Part shown: in pieces, positions 43,930-53,561 of the stretch
Layout: each line of letters starts with the position of its first letter
How positions within the stretch are numbered: the first letter of the stretch is position 1
Source: REEB95 sp035934235
Lineage (GTDB): Bacteria > Pseudomonadota > Alphaproteobacteria > ATCC43930 > CGMCC-115725
Assembly: GCA_035934235.1 (NCBI GenBank)
Contig: DASYYB010000039.1
Coordinates: 62,001-126,000 of the forward strand
Length of the DNA stretch: 64,000 nt
Reading direction: 5' to 3'
The notes under the pieces: generated by a model
The model's database searches: none
What the model was told of the DNA's origin: nothing
What the model saw: only the letters and a program-made list of their open reading frames with translations
Translations under genes and position numbers: made by a program

Positions 43930-44817
43930 ATGGATGGGCTTGTCGTCATCGGCCGCGATACGCCCGTCAAGCGGCGCGACGGCCGCATCGTCAATGCGCT
44001 GACCGTCGACGTCGAGGACTATTTCCAGGTCGAGGCGCTGGCGCATGCGGTGCCGCGGAGCGCGTGGGAGACGATGCCGTCCCGCGTCGAGGCCAACGTC
44101 GATCGCCTGCTGGCGCTGTTCGACGCGAGCGGCGCCAAGGCAACCTTCTTCATGCTTGGCTGGGTCGCCGAACGGCACAAGGCGATGGTCCGCCGCATCG
44201 TCACGCTCGGCCACGAGCTGGGGAGCCACGGTCTCAGTCACATCCGCGCTGATCGGCAAAGTCGCGACGCGTTCGCCGCCGACATCCGCCGCAGCAAGGC
44301 ACTACTCGAGGAGATCGGCCAGACGTCGATCAAAGGCTATCGTGCCGCGACTTTCTCGATCGGCGCCAAGAATCTTTGGGCGCTCGAAGAGCTCGCCGCC
44401 GCGGGCTTCGTTTACAGCTCGAGCGTCTATCCGATCGCGCATGATCTCTATGGCATGCCGACGGCGCCGCGCGGGCCGTTTCGCGCCAATCCGTGCGCCG
44501 TTCTCGAAGTTCCGCTCAGCACCGTGCGCGTCGCCGGCCGCAATCTGCCGGCGTCGGGCGGCGGCTTTTTCCGCCTGCTGCCCTATAGCGTCTCGCGCGC
44601 CGCCTTCCGCCGGGTCAATCGGACCGAGAACCGGCCGGCGATCTTCTACATGCATCCGTGGGAGATCGACGCGGCACAGCCGCGGGTCGCCGGGCTCTCG
44701 GCCAAATCGCGTTTCCGCCATTACCTCAATCTCGGCCGCATGTATGGCCGGCTCGAACGGCTGCTCGCCGACTTCGCCTGGGACCGCATGGATAGCATCT
44801 TTCTCGGGCCCGGCTGA
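43930..44817 (+). CDS. XrtA-system polysaccharide deacetylase
   Basis: A 295-residue NodB-family metal-dependent deacetylase. Motif 1 is TVDVEDYF (Asp27, Asp30), motif 2 is GSHGLSH (His100, His104), motif 3 is YRAATFSIG, and the C-terminal catalytic His is in MHPWEID. All key residues are present, so it should remove N-acetyl groups from the polysaccharide. The protein has no signal peptide, as is usual for this XrtA type. AGGAG is 8 bases upstream of the ATG, and it follows the outer-membrane protein by 10 bases. Confidence 0.94.
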   Translation: MDGLVVIGRDTPVKRRDGRIVNALTVDVEDYFQVEALAHAVPRSAWETMPSRVEANVDRLLALFDASGAKATFFMLGWVAERHKAMVRRIVTLGHELGSHGLSHIRADRQSRDAFAADIRRSKALLEEIGQTSIKGYRAATFSIGAKNLWALEELAAAGFVYSSSVYPIAHDLYGMPTAPRGPFRANPCAVLEVPLSTVRVAGRNLPASGGGFFRLLPYSVSRAAFRRVNRTENRPAIFYMHPWEIDAAQPRVAGLSAKSRFRHYLNLGRMYGRLERLLADFAWDRMDSIFLGPG

Positions 44818-44907
44818 TGAAAAATCCGCTTGTTTACCAAAGCCTTGCGTCAATCCTTAGCAAAGCGTTGAGGGTTTTCTGCGATCTAGGGCGGCGGGAG
44901 TAACGCC

Positions 44908-46152
44908 GTGTCCGACCTGTTGTTCCTCGCCCATCGGCTGCCTTATCCGCCCGACAAGGGAGACAAGATCCGGTCCTGGCCGATCCTGCGCCATCTCGCA
45001 GCGCGGCACCGCGTCCACCTCGGCACCTTCTACGACGATCCGCGCGACGCCGCGCACATTCCGGTACTGCAACAGATCTGCGCCAGCGTCTGCGCCTTGC
45101 CGTTGCGGCCGTGGCAAGGACGTGTCCGCAGTCTCGCCGCGCTCGCCACCGGCGAGGCGATGAGCGCACGCTATTTCCGCGACCGCCGGCTGATGGCCTG
45201 GATCGACGACACCGTCGCCAAGTTCGAACCGCGCGCCGCCTTCGTCTACTGCTCGGCGATGGCGCCCTATGTCACCGGCCTCGGGTTCGCGCGCCGCGTC
45301 ATCGACATGGTCGATCTCGATTCCGAGAAGTGGCGCGGTTATGCCGCGGCCGGCGGCATGCTGGCGCCGCTCTACCGACGCGAAGCGCGCCGGCTGTTGG
45401 CACTCGAACGCCGGGCCGCGAGCGAATTCGACGCCACGCTGTTCGTCTCGGAGGGCGAGGCCGAATTACTCGAGCGGTATGCGCCGGAAACCGCGACGCA
45501 CGTGCACGTCATGCCGAACGGCATCGACCTCGATCGCTTCAACCCGGACCGCGCCTATCCCAATCCGTTTCCGCGCGGCCGCCGCGCCGTGGTCTTCACC
45601 GGCGCGATGGATTACTGGCCGAACGTCGACGCTGCTTGCTGGTTCGGCACCGAAGTGGTGCCGCGGCTGCGCCGGCGCTGGTCGAACACCGATTTCTGGA
45701 TCGTCGGCGCCAATCCGACGCGCGCCATCCGCCGGCTGTGCGGCGACGCCAATATTCGCGTGACCGGACGTGTCGCCGACGTGCGGCCCTATCTCGCGCA
45801 TGCCGATCTGGCGGTGGCGCCGTTGCGCCTCGCACGCGGCATTCAGAACAAGGTGCTCGAGGCGATGGCGATGGCCAAGCCGCTTGTCGCGTCGCCGGCG
45901 GCCTTGGCGGCTTTCGGCTTCGCGCGTAACGACGAAGTGCTCGCGGCATCCACACCAGCCGAATTCGTCGACATGATCGCGGTTGCGTTGTCCGCGAAGG
46001 GTCGCGCCATTGGCCTGCGCGGCCGTGCCCGGATCGCGGCGGAGTATCCCTGGGACTCCAAATTGCCGTTGCTCGATAAACTCCTCGCTGAGACGTCGGT
46101 TGAGGCGGCGGCGCTGACGGAAAAGCCGCTTGCCCTGGCGGAGGCGTCATGA
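44908..46152 (+). CDS. XrtA-system GT4 glycosyltransferase
   Basis: A 414-residue group 1 glycosyltransferase of the TIGR03087 type. The N-terminus LLFLAHRLPYPPDKGDKIRS is characteristic, followed by RRVIDMVDLDSEKW, VMPNGIDLDRFNP, VFTGAMDYWPNVDA and GIQNKVLEAMAMAKPLVASP. The GTG at 44908 has GGGAG eight bases before it. It overlaps the exosortase gene by 4 bases. The 90-base gap before it contains no obvious terminator. Confidence 0.92.
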   Translation: MSDLLFLAHRLPYPPDKGDKIRSWPILRHLAARHRVHLGTFYDDPRDAAHIPVLQQICASVCALPLRPWQGRVRSLAALATGEAMSARYFRDRRLMAWIDDTVAKFEPRAAFVYCSAMAPYVTGLGFARRVIDMVDLDSEKWRGYAAAGGMLAPLYRREARRLLALERRAASEFDATLFVSEGEAELLERYAPETATHVHVMPNGIDLDRFNPDRAYPNPFPRGRRAVVFTGAMDYWPNVDAACWFGTEVVPRLRRRWSNTDFWIVGANPTRAIRRLCGDANIRVTGRVADVRPYLAHADLAVAPLRLARGIQNKVLEAMAMAKPLVASPAALAAFGFARNDEVLAASTPAEFVDMIAVALSAKGRAIGLRGRARIAAEYPWDSKLPLLDKLLAETSVEAAALTEKPLALAEAS

Positions 46153-47693
46153 GCGTCGCGACCGTCGAAAGCCAAACTGGCGCGGGGCCGTGGCGCGTCC
46201 TTGGCGTGGCGTTGTTGCTCGCCGGCCTGGCACTCGGCGGCATGTTCTGGCGCGAGATCGTCGGCGCTTGGCGAGTCTGGGTCGCATCGCCGACCTACAA
46301 TCATTGTTTCCTCGTGCTGCCGATTGCGCTCTATCTCATCTGGGATCGCCGCACGACCCTCGACGTTGCGCCGCGGGCCGATTTCCGCGTGCTCCTTTTT
46401 CTGCCGCTGCTGTCGCTGGCCTGGCTCGCCGCTTCCGTGCTCGGCGTGCTCGAGCTGCAACAGCTCGTTTTCGTCACCATCGTGCAGGCAACGCTGCTCG
46501 CCGTGCTGGGCTGGCCGCTTTACAAGCGGCTGCTCGGCCCGCTGCTGTACCTGTACCTGCTGGTGCCGAGCGGTGAGGTGCTGGTGCCGACGCTCCAGGA
46601 CGTTACGGCGCGTTTTGCCGTCGGATTGCTTCAGCTCTTCCATGTGCCGGTGTTCTCCGACGGAATCATGATCTCGATTCCCGAAGGCGACTTCATCATC
46701 GCCGAAGCCTGCGCGGGCTTACGCTTCCTCATCGCCTCGATCGCCTTCGGCGGGTTTTTCGCGTTGCTGGTCTATCGCTCGTGGCGCAAGCGCGCGGCGT
46801 TCATGGCGGCGTCGCTGATCGTCCCGATATTCGCCAACGGCGTGCGCGCCTTCGGCATCATCTATCTGGCGCACCTGACCGACAACGTGACCGCCGTCGA
46901 AGCCGATCACATCGTCTACGGCTGGGGCTTCTTCACGCTGATTTTGTTCGTGCTGATCGTCGTCGGCATGCGTTTCGCCGATCGTCGGCAGCCCGTCACG
47001 CGCGCCGTCGCGTCGCCGGGCACGTTCGCCGTGCGCGCACCGCTCGTCGCAGTTGTTGCAGCCGTCGCACTGTCGGCAATCGGTCCGGCCTATCTGACGT
47101 TGCTCGACAATGCGCGGCCGGTCGATCTGTCACGCGCCGCACCGCCGCCGGTCCTGGCGCCATGGACCGTGCGCACCGACGACAAGGACACATGGCATCC
47201 GGTGATCGTCACGCCGGACCGTGCGTTCCGTGACGGATTCGAGGCCGCCGGCCACGACGTCGAACGCTACATCGCGCTCTATGCCGCGCACGGTAGCCAC
47301 AATACGTTGGTGCGGAGCGAGAACCGTATCGCCGACGAGGACGTCTGGGCGCGCTCAACCCTGAGCTCGACGCGCGTCGACTTAGCCGGCCGGCCGGCGA
47401 CCCTGTCGGTGGCCGAGATCCACAACGGCGCCAATGCGCGGCTGGTTTGGTATTTCTATGTCGTCGACGGCACGATCACCGCCAGCTCGGCCGAGGCGAA
47501 GTTGATCCAAGCGCGCGCCATCGTCGCCGGCCGCGATTCGGTTTCGGCGTTCGTCGCCATCGCCACGCCCCTCGACGGCGACGCCGCTGCGGCGCGCCAG
47601 GTTCTGGCGAGCTTCCTCAACGCCATGGGATCGCTCCCGGCCTATCTCGATCGCGTTCGCGCCGACGCTCGCAACACCGCCGCGCATTCGTGA
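46149..47693 (+). CDS. xrtA: Exosortase A with C-terminal EpsI domain
   Basis: A 514-residue integral membrane transpeptidase-like enzyme that cuts PEP-CTERM proteins at their sorting signal. The catalytic triad is visible: Cys188 (EACAGLRFL), Arg233 (ANGVRAFGIIY) and His254 (EADHIVYGWGFF). Eight or so helices cover about 15-275. The C-terminal 240 residues form a periplasmic EpsI domain (DLSRAAPPPVLAPW, YIALYAAHGSHNTLVRSENR, RLVWYFYVVDG), the fused arrangement typical of XrtA. Start ATG overlaps the glycosyltransferase stop. The only substrate candidate in the window is the gene at 16610. Confidence 0.96.
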   Translation: MSVATVESQTGAGPWRVLGVALLLAGLALGGMFWREIVGAWRVWVASPTYNHCFLVLPIALYLIWDRRTTLDVAPRADFRVLLFLPLLSLAWLAASVLGVLELQQLVFVTIVQATLLAVLGWPLYKRLLGPLLYLYLLVPSGEVLVPTLQDVTARFAVGLLQLFHVPVFSDGIMISIPEGDFIIAEACAGLRFLIASIAFGGFFALLVYRSWRKRAAFMAASLIVPIFANGVRAFGIIYLAHLTDNVTAVEADHIVYGWGFFTLILFVLIVVGMRFADRRQPVTRAVASPGTFAVRAPLVAVVAAVALSAIGPAYLTLLDNARPVDLSRAAPPPVLAPWTVRTDDKDTWHPVIVTPDRAFRDGFEAAGHDVERYIALYAAHGSHNTLVRSENRIADEDVWARSTLSSTRVDLAGRPATLSVAEIHNGANARLVWYFYVVDGTITASSAEAKLIQARAIVAGRDSVSAFVAIATPLDGDAAAARQVLASFLNAMGSLPAYLDRVRADARNTAAHS

Positions 47694-47700
47694 GGCGACG

Positions 47701-49224
47701 GTGAGCAGCACGCTCGCCCGCCGCGTCGCCAAGGGGGCGCTCTGGCTGTTGGTCGCGCGCTGGGGCGTGCGGCTGATCGGCATCGCCAGCACCATCCTGC
47801 TCGCGCGCTTGTTGCGGCCGGCGGATTACGGTCTCGTCGGCATGGCGACGCTGCTCTATTCACTGGTGCAGGCGGCGGGCGATTTCAGTCTCGACATGGA
47901 TTTGATCCGCACCGGCGCACGCGATCGCGCGCGCTACGACACGGTGTGGACCCTGGAGATCGGCCGCGGTCTCGTCACCGCCGTTCTCGTCATGCTGGTG
48001 GCGGTTCCGACCAGCGCGCTCCTGCACGAGCCGCGATTGCTCGGGATCGCCGGCGTCATTGCCGGGATCGCGGCGATTGCGGGTTTCGCCAATGTCGGCG
48101 TGGTGGAGTTCCGCAGCGAGTTCGCCTTCGCCCGCGAATGCGTCTATACGCTCGCGACCAAACTTGCGTCGTTCGTCATCGCCGTGCCGTTGGCATTCGC
48201 TTGGCGTGACTACCGGGCCCTGGTCGCTGGCCTGGCCGCGTCGGCGGTCGCGCGCGTCGTGTTGAGCTTCGCGCTTCATCCTTACCGGCCGCGGCTGTCG
48301 CTGATGCGTTTCCGCGAGGTCTTCGGCTTTTCCAAATGGCTGTGGTTCTCGAGCCAGCTCTTTTTCGTGCGCACGCGCAGCGACGAATTATTCGTCGGCA
48401 AAATCGTCGGCATCACCGCGCTCGGCTTCTACCGCATCGCACGCACCGTTGCCGAGCTGCCGATGACCGAATTGATCACCCCGATCCTGGCCGCGATCTT
48501 TCCTGGATTCTCGAAGCTCTCGGGCGCCGGCAAGAGCCTTGCCGAGGGCTATCTTGCGGTGCTTGCGGGCGGTCTATGCCTTGTGGCGCCGCTAGCGTTC
48601 GGGCTGCTGGTGACCGCGGACCTCGTCATCGATCTCGGCTTCGGCCGCCAGTGGGCCGCCGCCGCGCCGTTGCTGCGCCTGCTTGCCTTTGCGGCGCCGC
48701 TCGAGCTGTTGGTCGGTAACGCCTATGCGGTGTTCGTCGCGACCGGTCGACCGCGGCTGTTCACGCTGACGAGCCTCGTCAACGCCGCGGCATTTCTGCT
48801 GCTGCTCGTTCTGCTGGTGCCGGCATATGGCGGCATGGGCGCGGCGACGGCGCTGGTTGGCGCCAGCGTGGTCGGCGGCGGCGTCAATCTCGTCCTAGCG
48901 CAGCGTCTGGTCGGGTTACCGACGCGCGATTTGGCCGAAGCGCTGTGGCGGCCGGTCACGGCCGGCGCGTCGATGGCTGCTTTCCTCGGCGCCTTCCGCC
49001 AGGTCGCCACCTTTCCGGCCGGCCCGGCCGGCGACGCGTTGGCGTTGATCGCCTGCGTCGCGCTGGGCGCGGCGATCTATACGACAGTGCTGTTCACACT
49101 ATGGGCGACCGGCGGTTATCCGCGAGGCGCCGAGGCGACGATCGCCGCGTTTATCGGCGCCCGCTTGCTGCCGCGGTGGCCGGCTTTGGCCCGGCTCTCC
49201 GCCGCACGGCGCGCCAGCAAATAA
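47701..49224 (+). CDS. Wzx-type flippase of the XrtA locus (copy 3)
   Basis: A 507-residue multi-spanning MOP-superfamily protein. It begins ARRVAKGALWLLVARWGVR and continues with ILLARLLRPADYGLVGMATL, with a mid-protein WFSSQLFFVRTRSDELFVG. GTG start at 47701, 7 bases after the exosortase stop. It belongs to the same family as copies 1 and 2 but is divergent from them. As last gene of the plus-strand XrtA operon it should flip the lipid-linked unit made by this locus. Confidence 0.88.
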   Translation: MSSTLARRVAKGALWLLVARWGVRLIGIASTILLARLLRPADYGLVGMATLLYSLVQAAGDFSLDMDLIRTGARDRARYDTVWTLEIGRGLVTAVLVMLVAVPTSALLHEPRLLGIAGVIAGIAAIAGFANVGVVEFRSEFAFARECVYTLATKLASFVIAVPLAFAWRDYRALVAGLAASAVARVVLSFALHPYRPRLSLMRFREVFGFSKWLWFSSQLFFVRTRSDELFVGKIVGITALGFYRIARTVAELPMTELITPILAAIFPGFSKLSGAGKSLAEGYLAVLAGGLCLVAPLAFGLLVTADLVIDLGFGRQWAAAAPLLRLLAFAAPLELLVGNAYAVFVATGRPRLFTLTSLVNAAAFLLLLVLLVPAYGGMGAATALVGASVVGGGVNLVLAQRLVGLPTRDLAEALWRPVTAGASMAAFLGAFRQVATFPAGPAGDALALIACVALGAAIYTTVLFTLWATGGYPRGAEATIAAFIGARLLPRWPALARLSAARRASK

Positions 49225-49229
49225 ACGCG

Positions 49230-49445
49230 TTATCCCCGCCGTTGCCGTAAGTCCGGCCGCGCGACCACGCCGCGCTGCTGGGCCGCGACGCCAGTGGGCG
49301 TCGGCTTGGCGGTCGGCTCTTCTGGTTCGAGCATGGCGAAGAACCCGGTCGTGACGCCGTTGTTGCCTGCGCGGTCGTTGACCACCCACCAGTGGATGAC
49401 CATGACGATGCCGGCCAGTGCGAAGATAAAGAAGATTGCTTCCAT
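49230..49445 (-). CDS. Small single-helix membrane protein
   Basis: A 71-residue protein with one N-terminal hydrophobic helix (IFFIFALAGIVMVIHWWVV) and a hydrophilic Pro/Thr/Arg-rich tail. The start has AGGTG upstream. It lies 21 bases after the O-ligase gene on the same strand and converges with the flippase at 49224. Position in the locus and protein-like composition support a real gene. Its function is unknown; it could be an accessory subunit of the ligase. Confidence 0.65.
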   Translation of the reverse strand: MEAIFFIFALAGIVMVIHWWVVNDRAGNNGVTTGFFAMLEPEEPTAKPTPTGVAAQQRGVVARPDLRQRRG

Positions 49446-49466
49446 GGATCACCTATCCGGTAAGTC

Positions 49467-50798
49467 TCAGTCGCCCGCGCCCAACGCTGGTCGCGCGGCG
49501 CCAAGCCGCGCACGGGCGGCGGCACGTGCCGCGTCTGGCGAGAACAGCAGCCGCTTCGACTCGGGCGCGAGTTCGGCCACCACGATCCGCCGCGTCGCCG
49601 CCAGCATGACCAGCAGCGTGAAGTAGAAGTCCCAGTACGACAGCGACAGGAACGAGCCGCCGACATAGAAGCCGACGAGACCGACCATCGACATGTGCGC
49701 GATGTCGTTCGCCCATTTGAGCTTGGGCACGTTCTTGGTTCGTCGAATGATGTAGCGACAGTTCTGAATGGCGACGATCGCCAGTGCGATCCAGAAGAAC
49801 AGTGCCGGGAAGCCGTTCTCGCCCAGCACCTCGAACCAGATGCTGTGCACCGCGCGCGCCGTCGTGCCCGGCGAATATTTGTCCATCACCGTCTGGATAT
49901 ACGGACCCTTGAAGCCGACGCCGACGAGCGGCCGCGCCAGCGCCATCTTGGTCGCCGCTTCCCACATCTCGATGCGGCCTTCGGCCGACGTGTCCTGCTG
50001 GTAGGTCTTAATGGTCTGAATGCGCTCGACCCATTGCGACGGCATGAAGCTGATCGAGAAGGCGAGGGCGACGACGATAATGACGCCGGACATCACCTTG
50101 CGCTTCGAGTGCTGCAACAGGAAGGGCAGCATGGCGATAAGCGCCAGGAACGATCCGCGCGAATACGACGCCAGCACCGACAGCAGGCACAGGCCCATGG
50201 CCACGCGCGATCCCATGCGCAACAGGTTGTTCTTCGATTGGCGGCCGAGATAATTGATCAGCGGCAGTAGCACCACGAGTGCAGCGGCGATCTGGTTGTT
50301 GTCGCCGATGACGGTTTGCGCCGGGCCCCAGATGCGGTAGTTGCCGCCGGTGACCAGCGCGAATATGCCGCCTTTGATGCCATAGAACGCGACGGCGATC
50401 ACCATCACCCACATCAGCGCGTGGATGCGCACGCGGTTGGTGAGGAGCGCGGCGGTGACGAAGACGTAGATCATCGCCTTGGTGGTCAACCACCATTTCG
50501 GCCAGGCTTCGTCGGGGACGATCGCGAAATACGTCGCGATGGTGTAGGCGACAATAAAGCCCGCCAGAAGCCACGTCGTCGCGTCGTTCGGGATCTTGCG
50601 ACGTTCGACCACTAGCCAACCAAGGATGCCGGTCAATCCGACGACGAGCGCGAACGGGACCGCGTCGCTGATGCCCCAGGTCAAGCGTTGGGGGCTGCCG
50701 AATGAGATGTACGACCAGACTAGCACGGCGACGAACGGCGAGAAGAACGCCGCTGGCAGCATGGCGAAGATCGCAGTGGTGAAGAACAGTGAGCGCAT
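49467..50798 (-). CDS. Putative O-glycosylation ligase, exosortase A-associated
   Basis: A 443-residue multi-spanning membrane protein of the Wzy/WaaL-like superfamily. About ten hydrophobic segments are present. The extracytoplasmic loop motif RIEMWEAATKMALARPLVGVGFKG, followed by ARAVHSIWFEVLGENGFPALFF, is the Wzy_C signature with the conserved Arg and His. This type (TIGR03097) is found with XrtA and is proposed to polymerise polysaccharide or attach glycans to PEP-CTERM proteins. It starts 11 bases after the flippase at 50810 on the minus strand. Confidence 0.92.
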   Translation of the reverse strand: MRSLFFTTAIFAMLPAAFFSPFVAVLVWSYISFGSPQRLTWGISDAVPFALVVGLTGILGWLVVERRKIPNDATTWLLAGFIVAYTIATYFAIVPDEAWPKWWLTTKAMIYVFVTAALLTNRVRIHALMWVMVIAVAFYGIKGGIFALVTGGNYRIWGPAQTVIGDNNQIAAALVVLLPLINYLGRQSKNNLLRMGSRVAMGLCLLSVLASYSRGSFLALIAMLPFLLQHSKRKVMSGVIIVVALAFSISFMPSQWVERIQTIKTYQQDTSAEGRIEMWEAATKMALARPLVGVGFKGPYIQTVMDKYSPGTTARAVHSIWFEVLGENGFPALFFWIALAIVAIQNCRYIIRRTKNVPKLKWANDIAHMSMVGLVGFYVGGSFLSLSYWDFYFTLLVMLAATRRIVVAELAPESKRLLFSPDAARAAARARLGAARPALGAGD

Positions 50799-50809
50799 GG
50801 ACGGGTCCC

Positions 50810-52357
50810 TCAGCTCCTGGCGTGCAGCCAGCCGTGCGGCATGAAACGGCCCGCCGCTTCGGCGGCGGTCTTGATCAGGTGGTGTTCGGCACCGGCCGGT
50901 TCGCCGGACAGGCGCCAGACGACGAATTGGGTGCCGATGTGTGTCAGGCCACCGGCCAGGGCGAGCGCGAAGAAGCGCACCAGGCCGACGGCAAACGCAC
51001 GCGGCTCGGGCCAGAGCTGGCCGAGCCACAGCACAACGGCGGCCATCACCAGCGCCGCGAACGCCGTGCGCCATACGCCGGCGAGCGCCGCACCGAATTC
51101 GATGCCGGCGAGCGGAAAGATGTTGGCCGACCACAGCACCATGTTGAACGCCGCCGTCACCATCATCGCAAACGCAGCGCCGTTGATGCCGTCGAGCCAT
51201 GCGCCGAGGATGATCGCCGGAATCCGGATCGACAGTGCGACGGCAAAAACGCCGACGAAGCGGCGCTGGCGGTGGGTGACGAGATAGAGATTGTGCGTGT
51301 AGTGGCCGATCGCGTCGAACAGCGCGGCCAGTGCGCACAGCCGCACCAGCGGAATGGCCGCAACCCATTTCCAGCCGAAGAACAGGTCGACGATCGGCTG
51401 CGCCAGGAGCGCGATACCGACGGCCATCGGCGTAATCACGGCGACGCTGAGAAACAGGCCGTCGAGCGTCTGCCGGCGGAGCTGGGGCATGTCGTGAATG
51501 GCGCGCGACATGCCGGCGTACATCGGCCCGCGGATGGGCGCGGCGACCTCGCTGGCTGGCAGCGACGCGACGCGATTGGCGACTTGATAGAGGCCGATCG
51601 CCGCCGGTCCGGCGACGCGTCCGGTCAGGAACGTCATCGCATAGGAATCGACGACCCACTCGACGTTGGCGACCAGCAGCCACTTGGAGAAATCAAACAG
51701 CTCGCGCCAGCCAGCCAGGCTGAGACGCGGCCGGTACGGACTCATGGCATAGCTCAGCGCCATCATCGACAGTCGCGTCGCGGCGATGCCGGCCATCAGC
51801 GCCCAGTAGTTGCGCAGCGCAAAGGCCAACGGCAGCGCGACGACGGTGCCGGCGAGCTTGCCGAAGATCTGGAAGCGGAAAAAGCGGTCGTATTCGAGCC
51901 GGCGCTGAAAATCGACCACGCCGACATTGCTCAGCCCTTGCAGGAGCGTGATACCCGCAAGGACGTACGCGAGCGAAACCACGCGCGGGTCGGCGACGAA
52001 CGCTGCGAGCCAAGGGCCGGACAAGGCGATCGCCAGCGCCATGATCGCGTTGCGCAACAGGCCGAGCGTCCACGCCGTGTCGTAGTGGATGCGTTGCGGC
52101 GCGGCCATGCGCACGAGCCCGGCCTCGAACGAAAGCTCGCCGAGAATCTCGAGAATGGCGAGCGCCGCGGTGATCAGGCCGACGACGCCGAAATCCGACG
52201 GTGCCAGCAGCCGCAACAGGATCAGCGAGCTGACCAAGCCGATCAGGCGGAACGCGCCGCGCAAGGCGATCATGAAAACGGCGCTGCGCGCGATCTTGCG
52301 GCCGAGCGATGCGTCGGTCGGCACCGGACCAGCGATCGTCGCCGGCGCGTCGGTCAT
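50810..52357 (-). CDS. Wzx-type flippase of the XrtA locus (copy 4)
   Basis: A 515-residue MOP-superfamily protein with about 12-14 helices. It has GRKIARSAVFMIALRGAFRL, LRLLAPSDFGVVGLITAAL and WLLVANVEWVVDSYAM. The ATG at 52357 (MTDAPATI) is chosen; the frame continues to 52588, but the upstream part is rich in Arg and Ser and looks non-coding. It leads the minus-strand run with the O-ligase and the 71-residue protein. With copies 1-3 this is the fourth flippase in 64 kb. Confidence 0.88.
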   Translation of the reverse strand: MTDAPATIAGPVPTDASLGRKIARSAVFMIALRGAFRLIGLVSSLILLRLLAPSDFGVVGLITAALAILEILGELSFEAGLVRMAAPQRIHYDTAWTLGLLRNAIMALAIALSGPWLAAFVADPRVVSLAYVLAGITLLQGLSNVGVVDFQRRLEYDRFFRFQIFGKLAGTVVALPLAFALRNYWALMAGIAATRLSMMALSYAMSPYRPRLSLAGWRELFDFSKWLLVANVEWVVDSYAMTFLTGRVAGPAAIGLYQVANRVASLPASEVAAPIRGPMYAGMSRAIHDMPQLRRQTLDGLFLSVAVITPMAVGIALLAQPIVDLFFGWKWVAAIPLVRLCALAALFDAIGHYTHNLYLVTHRQRRFVGVFAVALSIRIPAIILGAWLDGINGAAFAMMVTAAFNMVLWSANIFPLAGIEFGAALAGVWRTAFAALVMAAVVLWLGQLWPEPRAFAVGLVRFFALALAGGLTHIGTQFVVWRLSGEPAGAEHHLIKTAAEAAGRFMPHGWLHARS

Positions 52358-52604
52358 GGCGTCCGCACGGCCGGACCAACCGGCACGCCGTCCTTCGCCC
52401 TCGTCGAATGCATCAAAACCCCTGGAAAAACCGGCCTTTTTATACCGCGAAAGCCCTAAATTTCCGGTTACTGCCAGAGGGTTAACGCGCGTTCGGATCA
52501 ACGCTCTGTTAACTGGAAATTCGTCGCTGACGGCGACAATTGCGACGGCGCGAAAGTCGCTTTCCCGCGCCGGTTTTCGCCTGCGCACGAGAGACCATCC
52601 GCCG

Positions 52605-53561
52605 ATGTCGCCAGCCCGTTCCGCATTCGCCGTCCGACCCGTCGCGCCGTCCGCGCCGGCGCGGCCGCTGGTCTCAATCGTGATTCCGATGTTTAACGCC
52701 GCATTAACCGTGCGCCGCGCCCTCGATTCGGTATGCGCGCAAACTCATGCCGAATGGGAAGCGATCTGCGTCGATGACGCGAGCACCGACGATACGGTGG
52801 CGTGCGTTACGGCGGTCGACGATCCGCGGATCCGCGTCATCCGGCTCGATGCTAGCGTTGGCCCAGGCGCGGCACGCAATGTCGGCATCGCCGCTACCAA
52901 GGGCGCCTTGGTCGCCTTTCTCGACGCCGACGACGAGTGGCTGCCCGACAAACTCCTGCGTCAAGTCGCGCTGTTCGAAGCCGATGCCGGTCTGGCGTTG
53001 GCGGTGACCGACATGCGCGTCAAAACCGTCGACGGTCGCGACGGCACGTCGGTCTATACGCGGCAATCGCCGGTCTCCGGCGCCGAAGCGTGGAAGACGT
53101 TGCTCGCCTCGTCGTTCGTCGCGACCTCGGCGGCGATGACGCGGCGTGCCTTGCTTGAATCCGTCGGCGGGTTCGACCCCAAACTCGTCACCGGCGAGGA
53201 TCAGGATCTGTTTATCCGTCTGGCCATGACCGGCCGGGTACATGCGCTTCCCGAAGCGCTTGGGATTTATTACTGGATGCCGCACAGCTATTCGACCGGT
53301 CACGCCGCGCGCCAAGCCGCGGACGTCATCGCTATGGTGCGCGTGCATTTGCGGCGGTTGGCCGATCGGCTGTCGCCGGCAGAGCGGCGGGGCATCCTTG
53401 GCCGCCGTTTCGAACGGCTCGGCGCCAATCTGTTGGATTCGGGCGCGCGCTTCCGCGGCGCGTGGCTCCTGATGCGGGCTGCGGCACTGGGTCGCAATCC
53501 GCTGCACAATCTCGCCGCCATCCCGCGCCGTCTGGTGCGGAGTGCAGGACCGCGGCGATGA
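52605..53561 (+). CDS. GT2-family glycosyltransferase
   Basis: A 318-residue GT-A transferase. N-terminal LVSIVIPMFNAALTVRRALD, the donor site FLDADDEWLP (D-x-D at 107-110), AARNVGIAATKG and the catalytic-base region TGEDQDLFIRL are all present. No membrane helix. It heads a five-gene plus-strand operon; its TGA overlaps the next ATG. A divergent 247-base region separates it from the flippase at 52357. Acceptor unknown; it probably adds a side-chain sugar. Confidence 0.9.
   Translation: MSPARSAFAVRPVAPSAPARPLVSIVIPMFNAALTVRRALDSVCAQTHAEWEAICVDDASTDDTVACVTAVDDPRIRVIRLDASVGPGAARNVGIAATKGALVAFLDADDEWLPDKLLRQVALFEADAGLALAVTDMRVKTVDGRDGTSVYTRQSPVSGAEAWKTLLASSFVATSAAMTRRALLESVGGFDPKLVTGEDQDLFIRLAMTGRVHALPEALGIYYWMPHSYSTGHAARQAADVIAMVRVHLRRLADRLSPAERRGILGRRFERLGANLLDSGARFRGAWLLMRAAALGRNPLHNLAAIPRRLVRSAGPRR

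Noticed and set aside
50789..52459. 556-codon plus-strand frame opposite a flippase and ligase start
   Set aside because: Extremely Arg/Gln/Asp-rich and without family features; the minus strand carries two membrane proteins.
52358..52588. N-terminal extension of the copy 4 flippase
   Set aside because: Composition is not like a transporter N-terminus; the ATG at 52357 places the first helix normally.
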